From Chloroflexota bacterium (lineage in GTDB: Bacteria > Chloroflexota > Anaerolineae > J102), in the NCBI GenBank assembly GCA_024276255.1, contig JAJRXO010000005.1, forward strand, positions 1-13,323: 13,323 nucleotides of DNA, in the 5' to 3' direction. This document shows, piece by piece, positions 7,467 through 13,323 of this stretch; within the stretch, counting starts at the first letter, position 1, and each line of letters begins with the position of its first letter. The position numbers and the translations under genes are program-made. The notes below the pieces were generated by a model. It saw only the letters and a list, made by a program, of their open reading frames with translations. It was not told the origin of the DNA and made no database searches.

Positions 7467-8884
7467 AAACGCGGCACGCGCAGCGCTGGATATTGGTGGG
7501 AGTGCTGCTGTTCGCCTGGGCCTGGCGCCTGTCCGGGCTTGATTATCAGTCGTTGTGGCGAGATGAGATGGACAGCCTGATCTTCGCCACCCGGCCACTG
7601 GCGCAGGCGCTGAGGATGTTCTTGCGGCCCGGTGAAAACGGGCCCCTGTATTTTCTGGCATTGCGGCCATGGCTGATGGTGATGGGACATTCGGAGTTTG
7701 CCCTGCGTTTTCCCAGTGCCTGGATGGGGGTGCTGGCGCTGCCGTTACTTTTCGTGTGGGGGCGTAAACTGTTTGGGGTCAAGGTAGGGGCAGTTGCCAT
7801 GCTGCTGCTGGCCGTCAATCCCTATCACGTATGGTATAGCCAGGAGGCAAAGATGTACAGCCTGCTGGTGGTGCTGGTACTGCTGGCGCTGTGGATGTTC
7901 ATGCAGGCCCTGGAACGGGGAGGATGGTGGCGTTGGCTGCTGTGGTGGGCCCTGACTTCGGTGTGTTTTTATGTGCATGTGTTGGCGGTGCTGGTGATCC
8001 CATTGCAATTCCTGTGGTTCCTGTTCACCCGTCGCTGGCATGTTCGCTGGCGCAGCTATGCTCTGGCCCTGCTGGCGCTCATAGGTCCCTACATCCCCCT
8101 GGTGTGGTGGCAATGGAAGCTGTTTATCAATCCCGATTTCCGCACAGGGCATCCTTTTGTGCCGCTGCTGCGTATGCTGCAGATCCTGTTCGTGGCCCAG
8201 GTGCAGGGCATTCCCTCGCGCAGCGGGGTGTGGGCATTTGCGCCGGTCTTTTTTCTGATGTTGGCAGCTCTGTTATTGCCAGCAAACCGCAAACGGCAAC
8301 GAGGATTGCTGGCCGTGTGGTGGTTTTTTCCGCCCCTGGCGTTGTTTCTGATCTCCCTGCGCATACCTATTTTCACCGAGCGCTATCTGATCTGGATTTT
8401 GCCGGCATTTCTGTTGTGGCTGGCCGTGGGCTGGGCTGCCACCTGGCAGATGCAGCGGGTTGTGGCTGTGCTGGTATTGGGACTCTTGTTGGTGTTTCAG
8501 ATCGGGGTGGGCTGGCAGCAGAGCCATCGCCCCATCAAGTCGGATTTTCGAGCCGCTGCCGCCTATGTGCGCCAGCAGCGTCAGGATGGCGATATCCTGG
8601 TGTTTCTCATGCCCTATATCCGCCCCACCTATCGCTATTATGATCCGGGTCCCTATCCCTGGTTCGATGCTCCCTATGCCAACCGTGCGCCCGATGCCGA
8701 GAATTTGCCCAGCCGCTTGCAGAGCGGTGTGGAGGGTTATGATGGTGTATGGTTGATCGAAAGCGAGTCTGAACTGTACGACGCTCAGGGCTTGTTACGG
8801 CAATGGCTGGAAACGCACGCCACGCGGGATGCAGAAGCGCATTTTACCCGCGTGGATGTGATTCATTATCGGTTGAGCCGGTAG
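7463..8884 (+). CDS. GT39/PMT_2-like polytopic membrane glycosyltransferase
   Basis: This 473-aa protein has a GT-C fold signature. The first transmembrane helix (about 9-23) is followed by an extracytoplasmic loop with SLWRDEMDS (30-38), where the acidic pair Asp34-Glu35 sits at the position of the catalytic or metal-binding Asp/Glu of GT-C enzymes. NPYHVWYSQEAKMYSL (119-134) is the loop typical of ArnT/PMT_2-like proteins. About ten hydrophobic helices follow up to about residue 355. A soluble C-terminal part (about 365-473) is Trp/Tyr-rich. GT39 enzymes transfer a sugar from a polyprenyl-phosphate donor onto protein or lipid on the outer face of the membrane; the donor and acceptor here are unknown. 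It is the third gene of the operon, its ATG overlapping the stop of the Pro/Thr-rich protein gene, with GGAGG at 7446-7450 as a distant ribosome binding site. This placement suggests the stalk protein as acceptor, though lipid or polysaccharide substrates are equally possible from sequence alone. Confidence 0.85.
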   Translation: MKTRHAQRWILVGVLLFAWAWRLSGLDYQSLWRDEMDSLIFATRPLAQALRMFLRPGENGPLYFLALRPWLMVMGHSEFALRFPSAWMGVLALPLLFVWGRKLFGVKVGAVAMLLLAVNPYHVWYSQEAKMYSLLVVLVLLALWMFMQALERGGWWRWLLWWALTSVCFYVHVLAVLVIPLQFLWFLFTRRWHVRWRSYALALLALIGPYIPLVWWQWKLFINPDFRTGHPFVPLLRMLQILFVAQVQGIPSRSGVWAFAPVFFLMLAALLLPANRKRQRGLLAVWWFFPPLALFLISLRIPIFTERYLIWILPAFLLWLAVGWAATWQMQRVVAVLVLGLLLVFQIGVGWQQSHRPIKSDFRAAAAYVRQQRQDGDILVFLMPYIRPTYRYYDPGPYPWFDAPYANRAPDAENLPSRLQSGVEGYDGVWLIESESELYDAQGLLRQWLETHATRDAEAHFTRVDVIHYRLSR

Positions 8885-8891
8885 CGGCAGG

Positions 8892-10016
8892 TCATCCGCC
8901 CGGCAGAGGTGGCTTGCCGTTGATCCAGTTGCTGATGTCGATAAAGGTGATGATCACCATGAACGCCAGCAGCAGGGCGAAGCCGGTCATGTGCACCCAG
9001 GCTTCTTTTTCTGGCGGGATGCGTTTGCGGCGGACGGTTTCGACCAGGGCAAATACGATGCGTACGCCATCGAGGGCCGGAATAGGGAGCATGTTGAGGA
9101 GGCCGAGGTTAATGCTGAGAAATGCCATCAGCGCCAGCAGATCTCGCCAGCCCTGACGGGCGACTTCGGCTGTCACGCGGCCAATGGCCACCAGCCCGCC
9201 CACGCCGCCTGCCGGCGCGCTCACATTGGGCTGCACCCAGCTGCGGACCAATGTCCCCAGGCCGTCGAGCATAAGCCCCAGCATGCGCACCGTCTGCTGC
9301 CATCCCATGGCGAAGGCCCGCACCGGGCTATAGCGCACTGTCTGGATCTGCTCTGGCAAGATGTAGCCTCTGATTTGAATACCCGATGCGCCCTGTCCTG
9401 CCGGGATTTCCTCGGGGAGCCGGGGACGCATGGACGTGCGGATGATCTCGCCGTCACGCTTGACCTGCAGGGAGATAGTGCGTCCGGCATTGGCGCGGAT
9501 GACACTGCTCACTGACTGGACGCCGGTGAGTTCTTCGTCATTGATAGCTACGATAATGTCGCCCGCCTGCAACCCGGCCTGTGCAGCCGGTGAATCCGGG
9601 GCCACTGCCACGATCTGTACGGGGAGTTTGTTATCGTCGCCTACGAACTGCGGGATCCCTGCCATCATCAATACACTGTAGATGATAATGGCGGTAACAA
9701 AATTCATGAACGGCCCCGCGGCCATGACGATCATGCGTCGCCACGGCGCCACATTGGGCAGGGCATCGGGCTGGCTAAAGTCACCTTCCTCGCCGGCCAT
9801 ACGAACGAAGCCGCCAAAGGGCAGCCAGTTGAGGGTATATTCGACACCCCCGCGTTCGAAAAGTTTAATGGCACGGGGCGGATAGCCAAAGCCGAATTCG
9901 AGAACGCGTACGCCCATCCATTTGGCGGCTATAAAGTGCCCCAGTTCATGCAGGAAAATCAATATTCCCAATACGGGTATTACCGCCAGGCTGGTCAGTT
10001 GGAAAGTACCAAACAT
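8892..10016 (-). CDS. rseP: RseP/RasP-family site-2 (M50) intramembrane metalloprotease
   Basis: A 374-aa protein with the complete site-2 protease pattern. The first helix carries the zinc motif HELGH (23-27). A second helix follows at about 95-118. A single PDZ domain lies at about 132-200 (VAPDSPAAQAGLQAGDIIVAIN). The second active-site motif NMLPIPALDG has Asp316, and a last helix spans about 343-361. All three predicted zinc ligands (His23, His27, Asp316) are present. These enzymes cleave membrane-embedded substrates such as anti-sigma factors or signal-peptide remnants, usually after a first cut outside the membrane. One PDZ domain is like RasP of Gram-positive bacteria; E. coli RseP has two. 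The start is supported by AGGA (10026-10023) 6 nt upstream of the ATG. The usual neighbours dxr, cdsA and uppS are absent here; it is flanked by a 675-bp non-coding stretch and converges with the glycosyltransferase gene at 7 nt. Confidence 0.93.
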   Translation of the reverse strand: MFGTFQLTSLAVIPVLGILIFLHELGHFIAAKWMGVRVLEFGFGYPPRAIKLFERGGVEYTLNWLPFGGFVRMAGEEGDFSQPDALPNVAPWRRMIVMAAGPFMNFVTAIIIYSVLMMAGIPQFVGDDNKLPVQIVAVAPDSPAAQAGLQAGDIIVAINDEELTGVQSVSSVIRANAGRTISLQVKRDGEIIRTSMRPRLPEEIPAGQGASGIQIRGYILPEQIQTVRYSPVRAFAMGWQQTVRMLGLMLDGLGTLVRSWVQPNVSAPAGGVGGLVAIGRVTAEVARQGWRDLLALMAFLSINLGLLNMLPIPALDGVRIVFALVETVRRKRIPPEKEAWVHMTGFALLLAFMVIITFIDISNWINGKPPLPGG

Positions 10017-10246
10017 AAGTTATCCTTTTGTTGTCGAGTTGGTCGCGTGTGTCACTGGTATTCAGGTGGTAACTATACGGGGATGGGCAGAAACGGTTCC
10101 GAGACGCACATCTGCAGCGGCCGGGAGATCCATGGATCGAAGAAATATGGACTGATCTCTGATTACCATGTCATCATGTTTTTGCGGCCTCTTCGGAACA
10201 GACAAACCCTGCGCAAGGCGCACGCCAAAACGGATGAAAATGGGGA

Positions 10247-10266
10247 CGCAGATTATCGCAGATCAT
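10247..10266 (+). repeat. Tandem 10-bp pair CGCAGATTAT / CGCAGATCAT
   Basis: Two adjacent decamers differ at one base. The wording (CGCAGAT at 10-bp spacing after GGA) is reminiscent of short dispersed repeats I recall from intergenic DNA of several bacterial phyla; that link is from memory and unverified. Confidence 0.6.
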
Positions 10267-10337
10267 TCTGATTTTATCTTCTTCCGGCCGCGTCGGCGTG
10301 GGATGTCTATCAGCCGGGCGCCTCATGCTCTGACGTC

Positions 10338-10363
10338 GGACTAAAGACCCTGGACTGAGGACT
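10338..10363 (+). repeat. GGACT repeats
   Basis: GGACT occurs at 10338, 10352 and 10359, separated by 14 and 7 nt, in a non-coding context (GGACTGAGGACT is the tightest pair). It looks like simple decayed repeat DNA. Confidence 0.45.
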
Positions 10364-10415
10364 GTCGACTATTTACGAAGCAGACGCCCTGAGCGGCAGC
10401 AACCGATTACAGCCA

Positions 10416-10435
10416 GGACGCGCATGGACGCGCAG
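10416..10435 (+). repeat. Tandem 10-bp pair GGACGCGCAT / GGACGCGCAG
   Basis: Two adjacent decamers differ only in the last base. The core GGACGCG recurs inverted (CGCGTCC) at 10489-10495, so this pair and the triplet at 10467-10496 form loose inverted arms about 40 nt apart. Confidence 0.65.
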
Positions 10436-10466
10436 TGCAGCGGATTCTTTTTCGTTCTGATGCCTG

Positions 10467-10496
10467 TCCGTGTTCGTCCGCGGTGCTCCGCGTCCA
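10467..10496 (+). repeat. Three 10-bp quasi-repeats starting TCCG
   Basis: TCCGTGTTCG, TCCGCGGTGC and TCCGCGTCCA follow each other with exact 10-bp phase. The last contains the inverse of the GGACGCG core found at 10416-10435. Confidence 0.6.
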
Positions 10497-10560
10497 ATTT
10501 GCGTGACAGATTCTTACATGAAGACGGTGACCTGTGCAGTTACCTTACATTCAGCAAATG

Positions 10561-10583
10561 ATTATAGCACAAACATAATTATA
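10561..10583 (-). promoter_or_regulatory. Two leftward TATAAT boxes
   Basis: Perfect TATAAT hexamers on the minus strand lie at 10583-10578 and 10566-10561, 17 bp apart start to start, in an AT-rich island. Neither has a good -35 at 16-18 nt (TAGCGC for the first, TGTTTG for the second). A transcript from here would run leftward for more than 500 nt before rseP without crossing a recognisable gene. Confidence 0.35.
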
Positions 10584-10586
10584 CAA

Positions 10587-10615
10587 ACACGTTTACGTTG
10601 GCGCTAAAAACGTGT
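10587..10615. repeat. Inverted repeat ACACGTTT-N13-AAACGTGT
   Basis: Perfect 8-bp arms (10587-10594 and 10608-10615) with a 13-nt spacer lie immediately upstream of the leftward TATAAT at 10583-10578, where a regulator would bind over the -35 region. It could be an operator or simply a chance palindrome. Confidence 0.4.
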
Positions 10616-10624
10616 GATCAACGC

Positions 10625-10661
10625 AAAAGGTAACGCGGTGTGGCAGATACACCGCGTTACC
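10625..10661 (-). terminator. Intrinsic terminator of the DUF4349 gene
   Basis: A perfect 13-bp stem (GGTAACGCGGTGT at 10629-10641, ACACCGCGTTACC at 10649-10661) closes a 7-nt loop. Read leftward it starts 30 nt after the DUF4349 stop codon and is followed by TTTTGCGTT. On the other strand no T-run follows, so it should work in one direction only. Short outer arms ACGCAA (10621-10626) and TTGCGT (10671-10676) are also complementary, but pairing them would occupy two of the four Ts. Confidence 0.75.
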
Positions 10662-10691
10662 GGGATGTAATTGCGTCAGGGGGTCGTCGAT

Positions 10692-11603
10692 CTATTCCCG
10701 TGTTTTGCGTAGGCGTTTGATCAGCCAGCGGATGCCGAAAAGGATGATGACGACGGGAATGGCCAGCAGCAGCAGCGTAGGCACTGCCACCACGATGAGG
10801 TAGATGAGCAGGTCGACAAGGTTTTGCAGAACGGTGATCAGGGCGCGGAAGCTGTTGCGCAGGGTCTCGGCCGGGCGCCAGTTGGTCTGAATGGGTTTGG
10901 TGAGTTCGTCCGGGCGCAGGTCTACTGTGATGGTGGCGAGGGCCGAAAGTTTGTCCAGGCGATTTAATTGACCCTGCAGCGATTCAATCTGGCTCTGGAT
11001 GTCGGTGAGCTCGCGATAGATGGACATAATGTCCTCGACCTTGCCCCCACGCTCCCTGGTCTCTTTCAGCAGGGCAATGAGCTCCTCTTCGGTGGCCCGC
11101 AGCGTGCGCAGCCGGGCGTCGATATCATAATACTGATCGGTCACGTCATCGGTGTTGATCTGATCCATCTCTACGCGCACAGCCATATCGCGCAGCGCGG
11201 CGCGCACGCTGTCGAAGCCGCTTACCGGCACGCGCATGGTGATGCTGTAATAGAGCTGCTCCTCTTCGCCGCTGCGATAAGCGTTCATATTGGCGATATA
11301 GCCGCCTGTGGCTGCGACCAGTTCTTCGATCTTCCGGGCCGTCTCCTGCGTATCTTTTACTACCAGGGAAAGCTGAGCGTTGTAGATGACCTTGCGTTCT
11401 TGTTGCAAGACGTCGGTGCTGGTCGCATTCATACCCGCATCGGCACTGGCGCCTGCTTCTCTGGCGAATGTCTCCTGGGGCGCGATCAGCTTCTCCGCCG
11501 TCTGCGGTTGGGGTAGCGATTCTACCTGGGGCGAGGCGGCGCATGCCGTCAGCAGGACAGCCAGGATACTGAGTAAAGCAAGGAATCGAATTTTGGTATT
11601 CAT
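10692..11603 (-). CDS. DUF4349 lipoprotein with C-terminal membrane helix
   Basis: A 303-aa protein. The N-terminus is a lipoprotein signal with lipobox LLTAC, so Cys21 should be lipidated. A disordered Ala/Gln/Thr-rich segment (about 22-65) follows. The DUF4349 domain starts near 66 (RKVIYNAQLSLVVKD) and includes the GGYIANMNAYRSGEE region and VPVSGFDSVRAAL. A helical, charge-rich part (about 155-217) is a likely coiled coil. A C-terminal hydrophobic hairpin or helix pair (about 258-296) ends in KRLRKTRE. DUF4349 proteins are widespread envelope proteins of unknown function, so no role is assigned. The start fits: GGAGGA (11619-11614) lies 10 nt upstream. The gene follows the phosphoesterase gene by 69 nt on the same strand, so co-transcription is possible. 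A strong terminator follows at 10661-10625. Having both a lipid anchor and a C-terminal transmembrane segment is usual for this family as I recall it. Confidence 0.88.
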   Translation of the reverse strand: MNTKIRFLALLSILAVLLTACAASPQVESLPQPQTAEKLIAPQETFAREAGASADAGMNATSTDVLQQERKVIYNAQLSLVVKDTQETARKIEELVAATGGYIANMNAYRSGEEEQLYYSITMRVPVSGFDSVRAALRDMAVRVEMDQINTDDVTDQYYDIDARLRTLRATEEELIALLKETRERGGKVEDIMSIYRELTDIQSQIESLQGQLNRLDKLSALATITVDLRPDELTKPIQTNWRPAETLRNSFRALITVLQNLVDLLIYLIVVAVPTLLLLAIPVVIILFGIRWLIKRLRKTRE

Positions 11604-11672
11604 ATCGATTGGTTCCTCCGAGTGATGGCCGGGTGTTTTTAATTAGACGCAGGTTCCCGCTTCCGGGTTCCC

Positions 11673-12410
11673 CTACCAGCCAAGATACAGGCGTGTTGCC
11701 AGCAATTCGGGCAGTCCAGCCTGGCGGATGGCAGCAGACACGACGTCGATGTCATAGGCCTGCCGATGCCATGTCCATGTATGTTGGTCTATGTCGAGCA
11801 CGGCAAAGCTGGCCGAAGGGTCCGCGTCGCGAGGTTGGCCCACACTGCCCGGGTTCAGAATCCAGCGTGCGCCCTCTGTGAGATGCAGGGCTTCACCGGG
11901 CGGCAGCAGCACGGCCTGCGGGCGGTCACCCGGCGTGGTCTGGCGCCAGCCGATTGCTACATGGGTGTGCCCTACAAGGCAGAGTGGGGTGCTGAAATGT
12001 GAGAAGTTTTCGGCGGCAGTATCGACATCGTGCACATATTCCCACACGGGATGGCGGGGACTGCCATGAGCCAGAGTAAGTTGGGGCATCTGATAAAGGC
12101 TGGGGCGATTTTGCAGCCACGCCAGGCTCTGCGGCGAAAGCTTCTGCGTCTGCCATTGAATGGCCTGCCGGGCAACAGGATTGAACTGGTTCAGCGTCAG
12201 GCGGCCCAATAATGCTTGATCGTGATTGCCAGCCAGGCATACCTCCACCTGCTGTTGTATGCGTTGCACACAGGTTTCGGGATGGGGCCCATAGCCAAGC
12301 ACATCGCCCAAACACCAGATTGCATCACAATCGTACTCGGAAATGCGTTGCAATACCGCGTCCAGGGCGGGCAGATTGGCATGCACATCTGAGATAATGG
12401 CAACGCGCAT
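11673..12410 (-). CDS. Calcineurin-like metallophosphoesterase (YfcE/MJ0936-like)
   Basis: A 245-aa protein when started at ATG 12410 (MRVAIISDVH). All metal-binding motifs of the calcineurin-like phosphoesterase fold are present: Asp8-x-His10, GDVLGYGP with Asp36, GNHD with Asn62 and His63, His115 in LAHGSPRHP, and GHTH with His148 and His150. The segment NPGSVGQPRD near the C-terminus is typical of the small YfcE/MJ0936-like cytoplasmic phosphodiesterases. The enzyme should bind two divalent metals and cleave phosphate mono- or diesters; the natural substrate cannot be told. The frame stays open to an ATG at 12506. The added 32 residues precede the beta-strand that begins the fold and would start upstream of the likely promoter at 12454-12482, so the shorter form is preferred. 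GGGAAG just upstream of 12410 is a weak ribosome binding site. It may be co-transcribed with the DUF4349 gene. Confidence 0.88.
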   Translation of the reverse strand: MRVAIISDVHANLPALDAVLQRISEYDCDAIWCLGDVLGYGPHPETCVQRIQQQVEVCLAGNHDQALLGRLTLNQFNPVARQAIQWQTQKLSPQSLAWLQNRPSLYQMPQLTLAHGSPRHPVWEYVHDVDTAAENFSHFSTPLCLVGHTHVAIGWRQTTPGDRPQAVLLPPGEALHLTEGARWILNPGSVGQPRDADPSASFAVLDIDQHTWTWHRQAYDIDVVSAAIRQAGLPELLATRLYLGW

Positions 12411-12453
12411 GAGCTTCCCGTAAGTGAGTGAAGGGAGTGATGACCGTGTCGAT

Positions 12454-12482
12454 AGCGTAGCACAGGCCGCGGCAGATGAAAA
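12454..12482 (-). promoter_or_regulatory. Extended -10 promoter for the phosphoesterase gene
   Basis: Reading leftward, TTTTCA (12482-12477), a 17-nt spacer ending TGC, and TACGCT (12459-12454) form a plausible sigma70 promoter with the extended TGn element. The transcript would start near 12447, about 37 nt before the ATG at 12410, which agrees with the shorter start of the phosphoesterase. Confidence 0.4.
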
Positions 12483-12761
12483 ATTCATGATTGCGGGCAG
12501 GTGCATCGGGGTGTTGGGAACCCCATCCTCACGACGTCAGAGCTTTTTTCGATCGTCACTCTGCCGGCAGGCAGTTTAATGATCTCCATCCTGTGTGTTG
12601 TGGATATTCTTTACGCGAACTTTGCGAATTATATAAATTCTTACCTTTTTCTTCGTAAAATTCAGGCTGATCATTGTGTTTGGTTGACAAACGACAGGCA
12701 AGACGGAGACGACTGACGTTTCAATGTCAGCAAAATGTAAGCATACAGAAATCAAAACCCC

Positions 12762-12790
12762 TTGCAGACGACCATTTACCGTGCTATAAT
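12762..12790 (+). promoter_or_regulatory. Promoter of the SdrD-like surface protein gene
   Basis: TTGCAG (12762-12767), a 17-nt spacer and a perfect TATAAT (12785-12790) give a good sigma70-type promoter. Transcription would start near 12797, leaving a leader of about 48 nt before the ATG at 12845. Confidence 0.65.
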
Positions 12791-12800
12791 AGGTCAACAT

Positions 12801-12841
12801 CGTGTAAAACCTTGAAAAAAGCGTGCAAAATCGTGCGAAAA
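12801..12841 (+). repeat. Three copies of CGTGYRAAA in the leader
   Basis: CGTGTAAAAC (12801), CGTGCAAAAT (12822) and CGTGCGAAAA (12832) lie between the predicted transcript start and the start codon, spaced 21 and 10 nt, that is on one helical face. They could bind a regulator or be a chance run. Confidence 0.5.
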
Positions 12842-12844
12842 CGA

Positions 12845-13323
12845 ATGAACAGACAGTGGACAGACAGAACAACGTTAAACATCCGGCACAATATCATGGG
12901 AGGGCTGGCAGTGCTCCTGGCATTGGCGGCGGGGTGGCTATACCCTATAGCTGCCATGGCCAATGTGACAGATCAAATAGCGGCGACGGTGTGGGTTGAT
13001 GCTGGTAGGTCTGGCACAGCCATGAACAGCATTAGTGCGACGGGCACCATCTGGGGCACTGTGTTCTACGACTTGAACATGGATGGTATCCAGGGTTTGG
13101 GCGAGGGAGGCGTACAGGAAGCCACTGTGTGTCTTTATAGCGATGAGAATGCGGATACAGAACTCGATGCAAACGATATCAAGCTCGAGTGCACACTAAC
13201 AGATGTGCAAGGGAATTATTTCTTCTCCGATCTTTCATATGGTCATTATCTGGTGTACGAGGTGCCACAGGCTGGCGTTGGCCACGTGACGCCATTGGTG
13301 CGTGCCGTGTTCCTCGATCCGGC
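12845..13323 (+). CDS. Secreted SdrD/Cna-B repeat surface protein (3' truncated)
   Basis: The frame is open from ATG 12845 to the end of the window (159 codons), so the C-terminus is missing. The first 39 residues form a signal peptide: a basic start (MNRQWTDRTTLNIRHN), a hydrophobic core (about 18-34) and a likely cut after AMA (39/40). From residue 67 an SdrD B-like/Cna-B immunoglobulin-like domain is clear: GTIWGTVFYDLNMDGIQGLG with a calcium-type DxNxDG loop (76-81), GVQEATVCLY, an acidic insert DENADTELDANDI (100-112), then TDVQGNYFFSDLSYGHYLVY. Such domains form stiff stalks in large adhesins and are often followed by further copies or other Ig-like domains. The strength of the upstream promoter suggests a well-expressed surface protein. 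GTG 12833 and ATG 12896 are alternative starts; 12845 gives the most complete signal peptide. The two cysteines in the domain (Cys96 and Cys116) could pair. Confidence 0.85.
   Translation, partial: MNRQWTDRTTLNIRHNIMGGLAVLLALAAGWLYPIAAMANVTDQIAATVWVDAGRSGTAMNSISATGTIWGTVFYDLNMDGIQGLGEGGVQEATVCLYSDENADTELDANDIKLECTLTDVQGNYFFSDLSYGHYLVYEVPQAGVGHVTPLVRAVFLDP

Larger units (their letters stand above)
10017..10691. other. Repeat-rich non-coding region between rseP and the DUF4349 gene
   Basis: No convincing gene is seen in these 675 bp. About 10247-10500 is a patchwork of short 10-bp-period repeats and GGACT repeats, resembling decayed dispersed intergenic repeats. About 10540-10620 is AT-rich, with two leftward TATAAT boxes and an inverted repeat. 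The right end holds the terminator of the DUF4349 gene. A weak leftward TATAGT (10077-10072) lacking a -35 is the only promoter-like site close to rseP, so the rseP promoter is unresolved. Confidence 0.6.
12411..12844. other. Divergent intergenic region upstream of the SdrD-like gene
   Basis: 434 bp with no convincing gene. The left part holds the promoter candidate of the phosphoesterase gene. The middle (about 12600-12665) is markedly AT-rich, with the palindromic GAATT-ATATA-AATTC at 12626-12640, and CTGCCGGCAG (12561-12570) is a perfect palindrome. The right part has the promoter of the surface-protein gene and a repeated leader sequence. A lone TTGACA at 12684-12689 has no partner -10. 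Confidence 0.55.

Noticed and set aside
9936..10271. Rightward 111-codon open frame overlapping the rseP start
   Set aside because: It is antisense to a well-supported M50 protease start, then runs into repeat DNA, and shows no recognisable feature.
10247..10496. CRISPR array
   Set aside because: The units are only 10 bp, have no spacers, and vary in sequence; no cas gene is nearby.
12411..12506. Longer start of the phosphoesterase at ATG 12506
   Set aside because: The added 32 residues lie before the first strand of the fold (MRVAIISDVH) and the better promoter candidate lies inside that extension.
12684..12689. Perfect TTGACA as a -35 element
   Set aside because: No -10-like hexamer lies 15-19 nt downstream, whereas the TTGCAG/TATAAT pair further right is well spaced.
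12849..12867. Direct repeat ACAGACAG-N3-ACAGACAG
   Set aside because: It lies inside the start of the signal peptide coding sequence and is explained by the encoded residues; no sign of a mobile-element duplication.
12501..12872. Open frames on both strands in the intergenic region before the SdrD-like gene
   Set aside because: Their translations show low-complexity or irregular composition with no domain, and they overlap the promoter and AT-rich palindromes.

Overview
The window reads as a chromosomal stretch of a GC-rich bacterium, most likely a member of the Chloroflexota. This is an inference from gene content. It contains Thr-Pro (TPTP-type) linkers in exported proteins, an SH3b plus PD40-propeller protein, a DUF4349 lipoprotein, a GT-C glycosyltransferase with WRDE and SQEAKMYS motifs, a single-PDZ site-2 protease and a bacterial RqcH. 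No rRNA, tRNA, CRISPR array, insertion sequence or phage gene was recognised. I could not run searches, so family calls rest on motifs read in the translations.

Layout. Bases 1-1557 (+) hold the 3' part of an exported SH3b/beta-propeller protein. It meets tail-to-tail, 6 nt apart, a leftward pair made of a YdiJ-type FAD/Fe-S 2-hydroxyacid dehydrogenase (6164-3279) and an RqcH/NFACT ribosome-rescue protein (3276-1564), which are separated by 2 nt. A divergent promoter region (about 6165-6430) follows. Then comes a rightward three-gene operon, 6431-8884: a 91-aa two-anchor membrane protein, a Pro/Thr-rich stalk protein with five tandem hexapeptides, and a polytopic GT39/PMT_2-like glycosyltransferase. 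Its gene junctions are +1 nt and ATGA. This operon meets, 7 nt apart, a leftward RseP/RasP-family M50 protease (10016-8892).

Bases 10017-10691 are non-coding. They hold several clusters of 10-bp-period repeats, an AT-rich patch with two leftward TATAAT boxes beside an inverted repeat, and a strong hairpin terminator for the next gene. That gene is a leftward DUF4349 lipoprotein (11603-10692), preceded by a leftward calcineurin-like phosphoesterase (12410-11673). A 434-bp divergent intergenic region leads to the start of a secreted SdrD/Cna-B-type adhesin-like protein (12845 to beyond the window).

Functional reading. Most of the window concerns the cell envelope: exported beta-propeller, lipoprotein, intramembrane protease, glycosyltransferase and large surface protein. 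Two housekeeping or metabolic genes are embedded in it. The most interesting unit is the 6431-8884 operon. It looks like a Thr/Pro-rich surface stalk made together with its own membrane glycosyltransferase, and it may be read from a leaderless mRNA. Its function is inferred, not shown.
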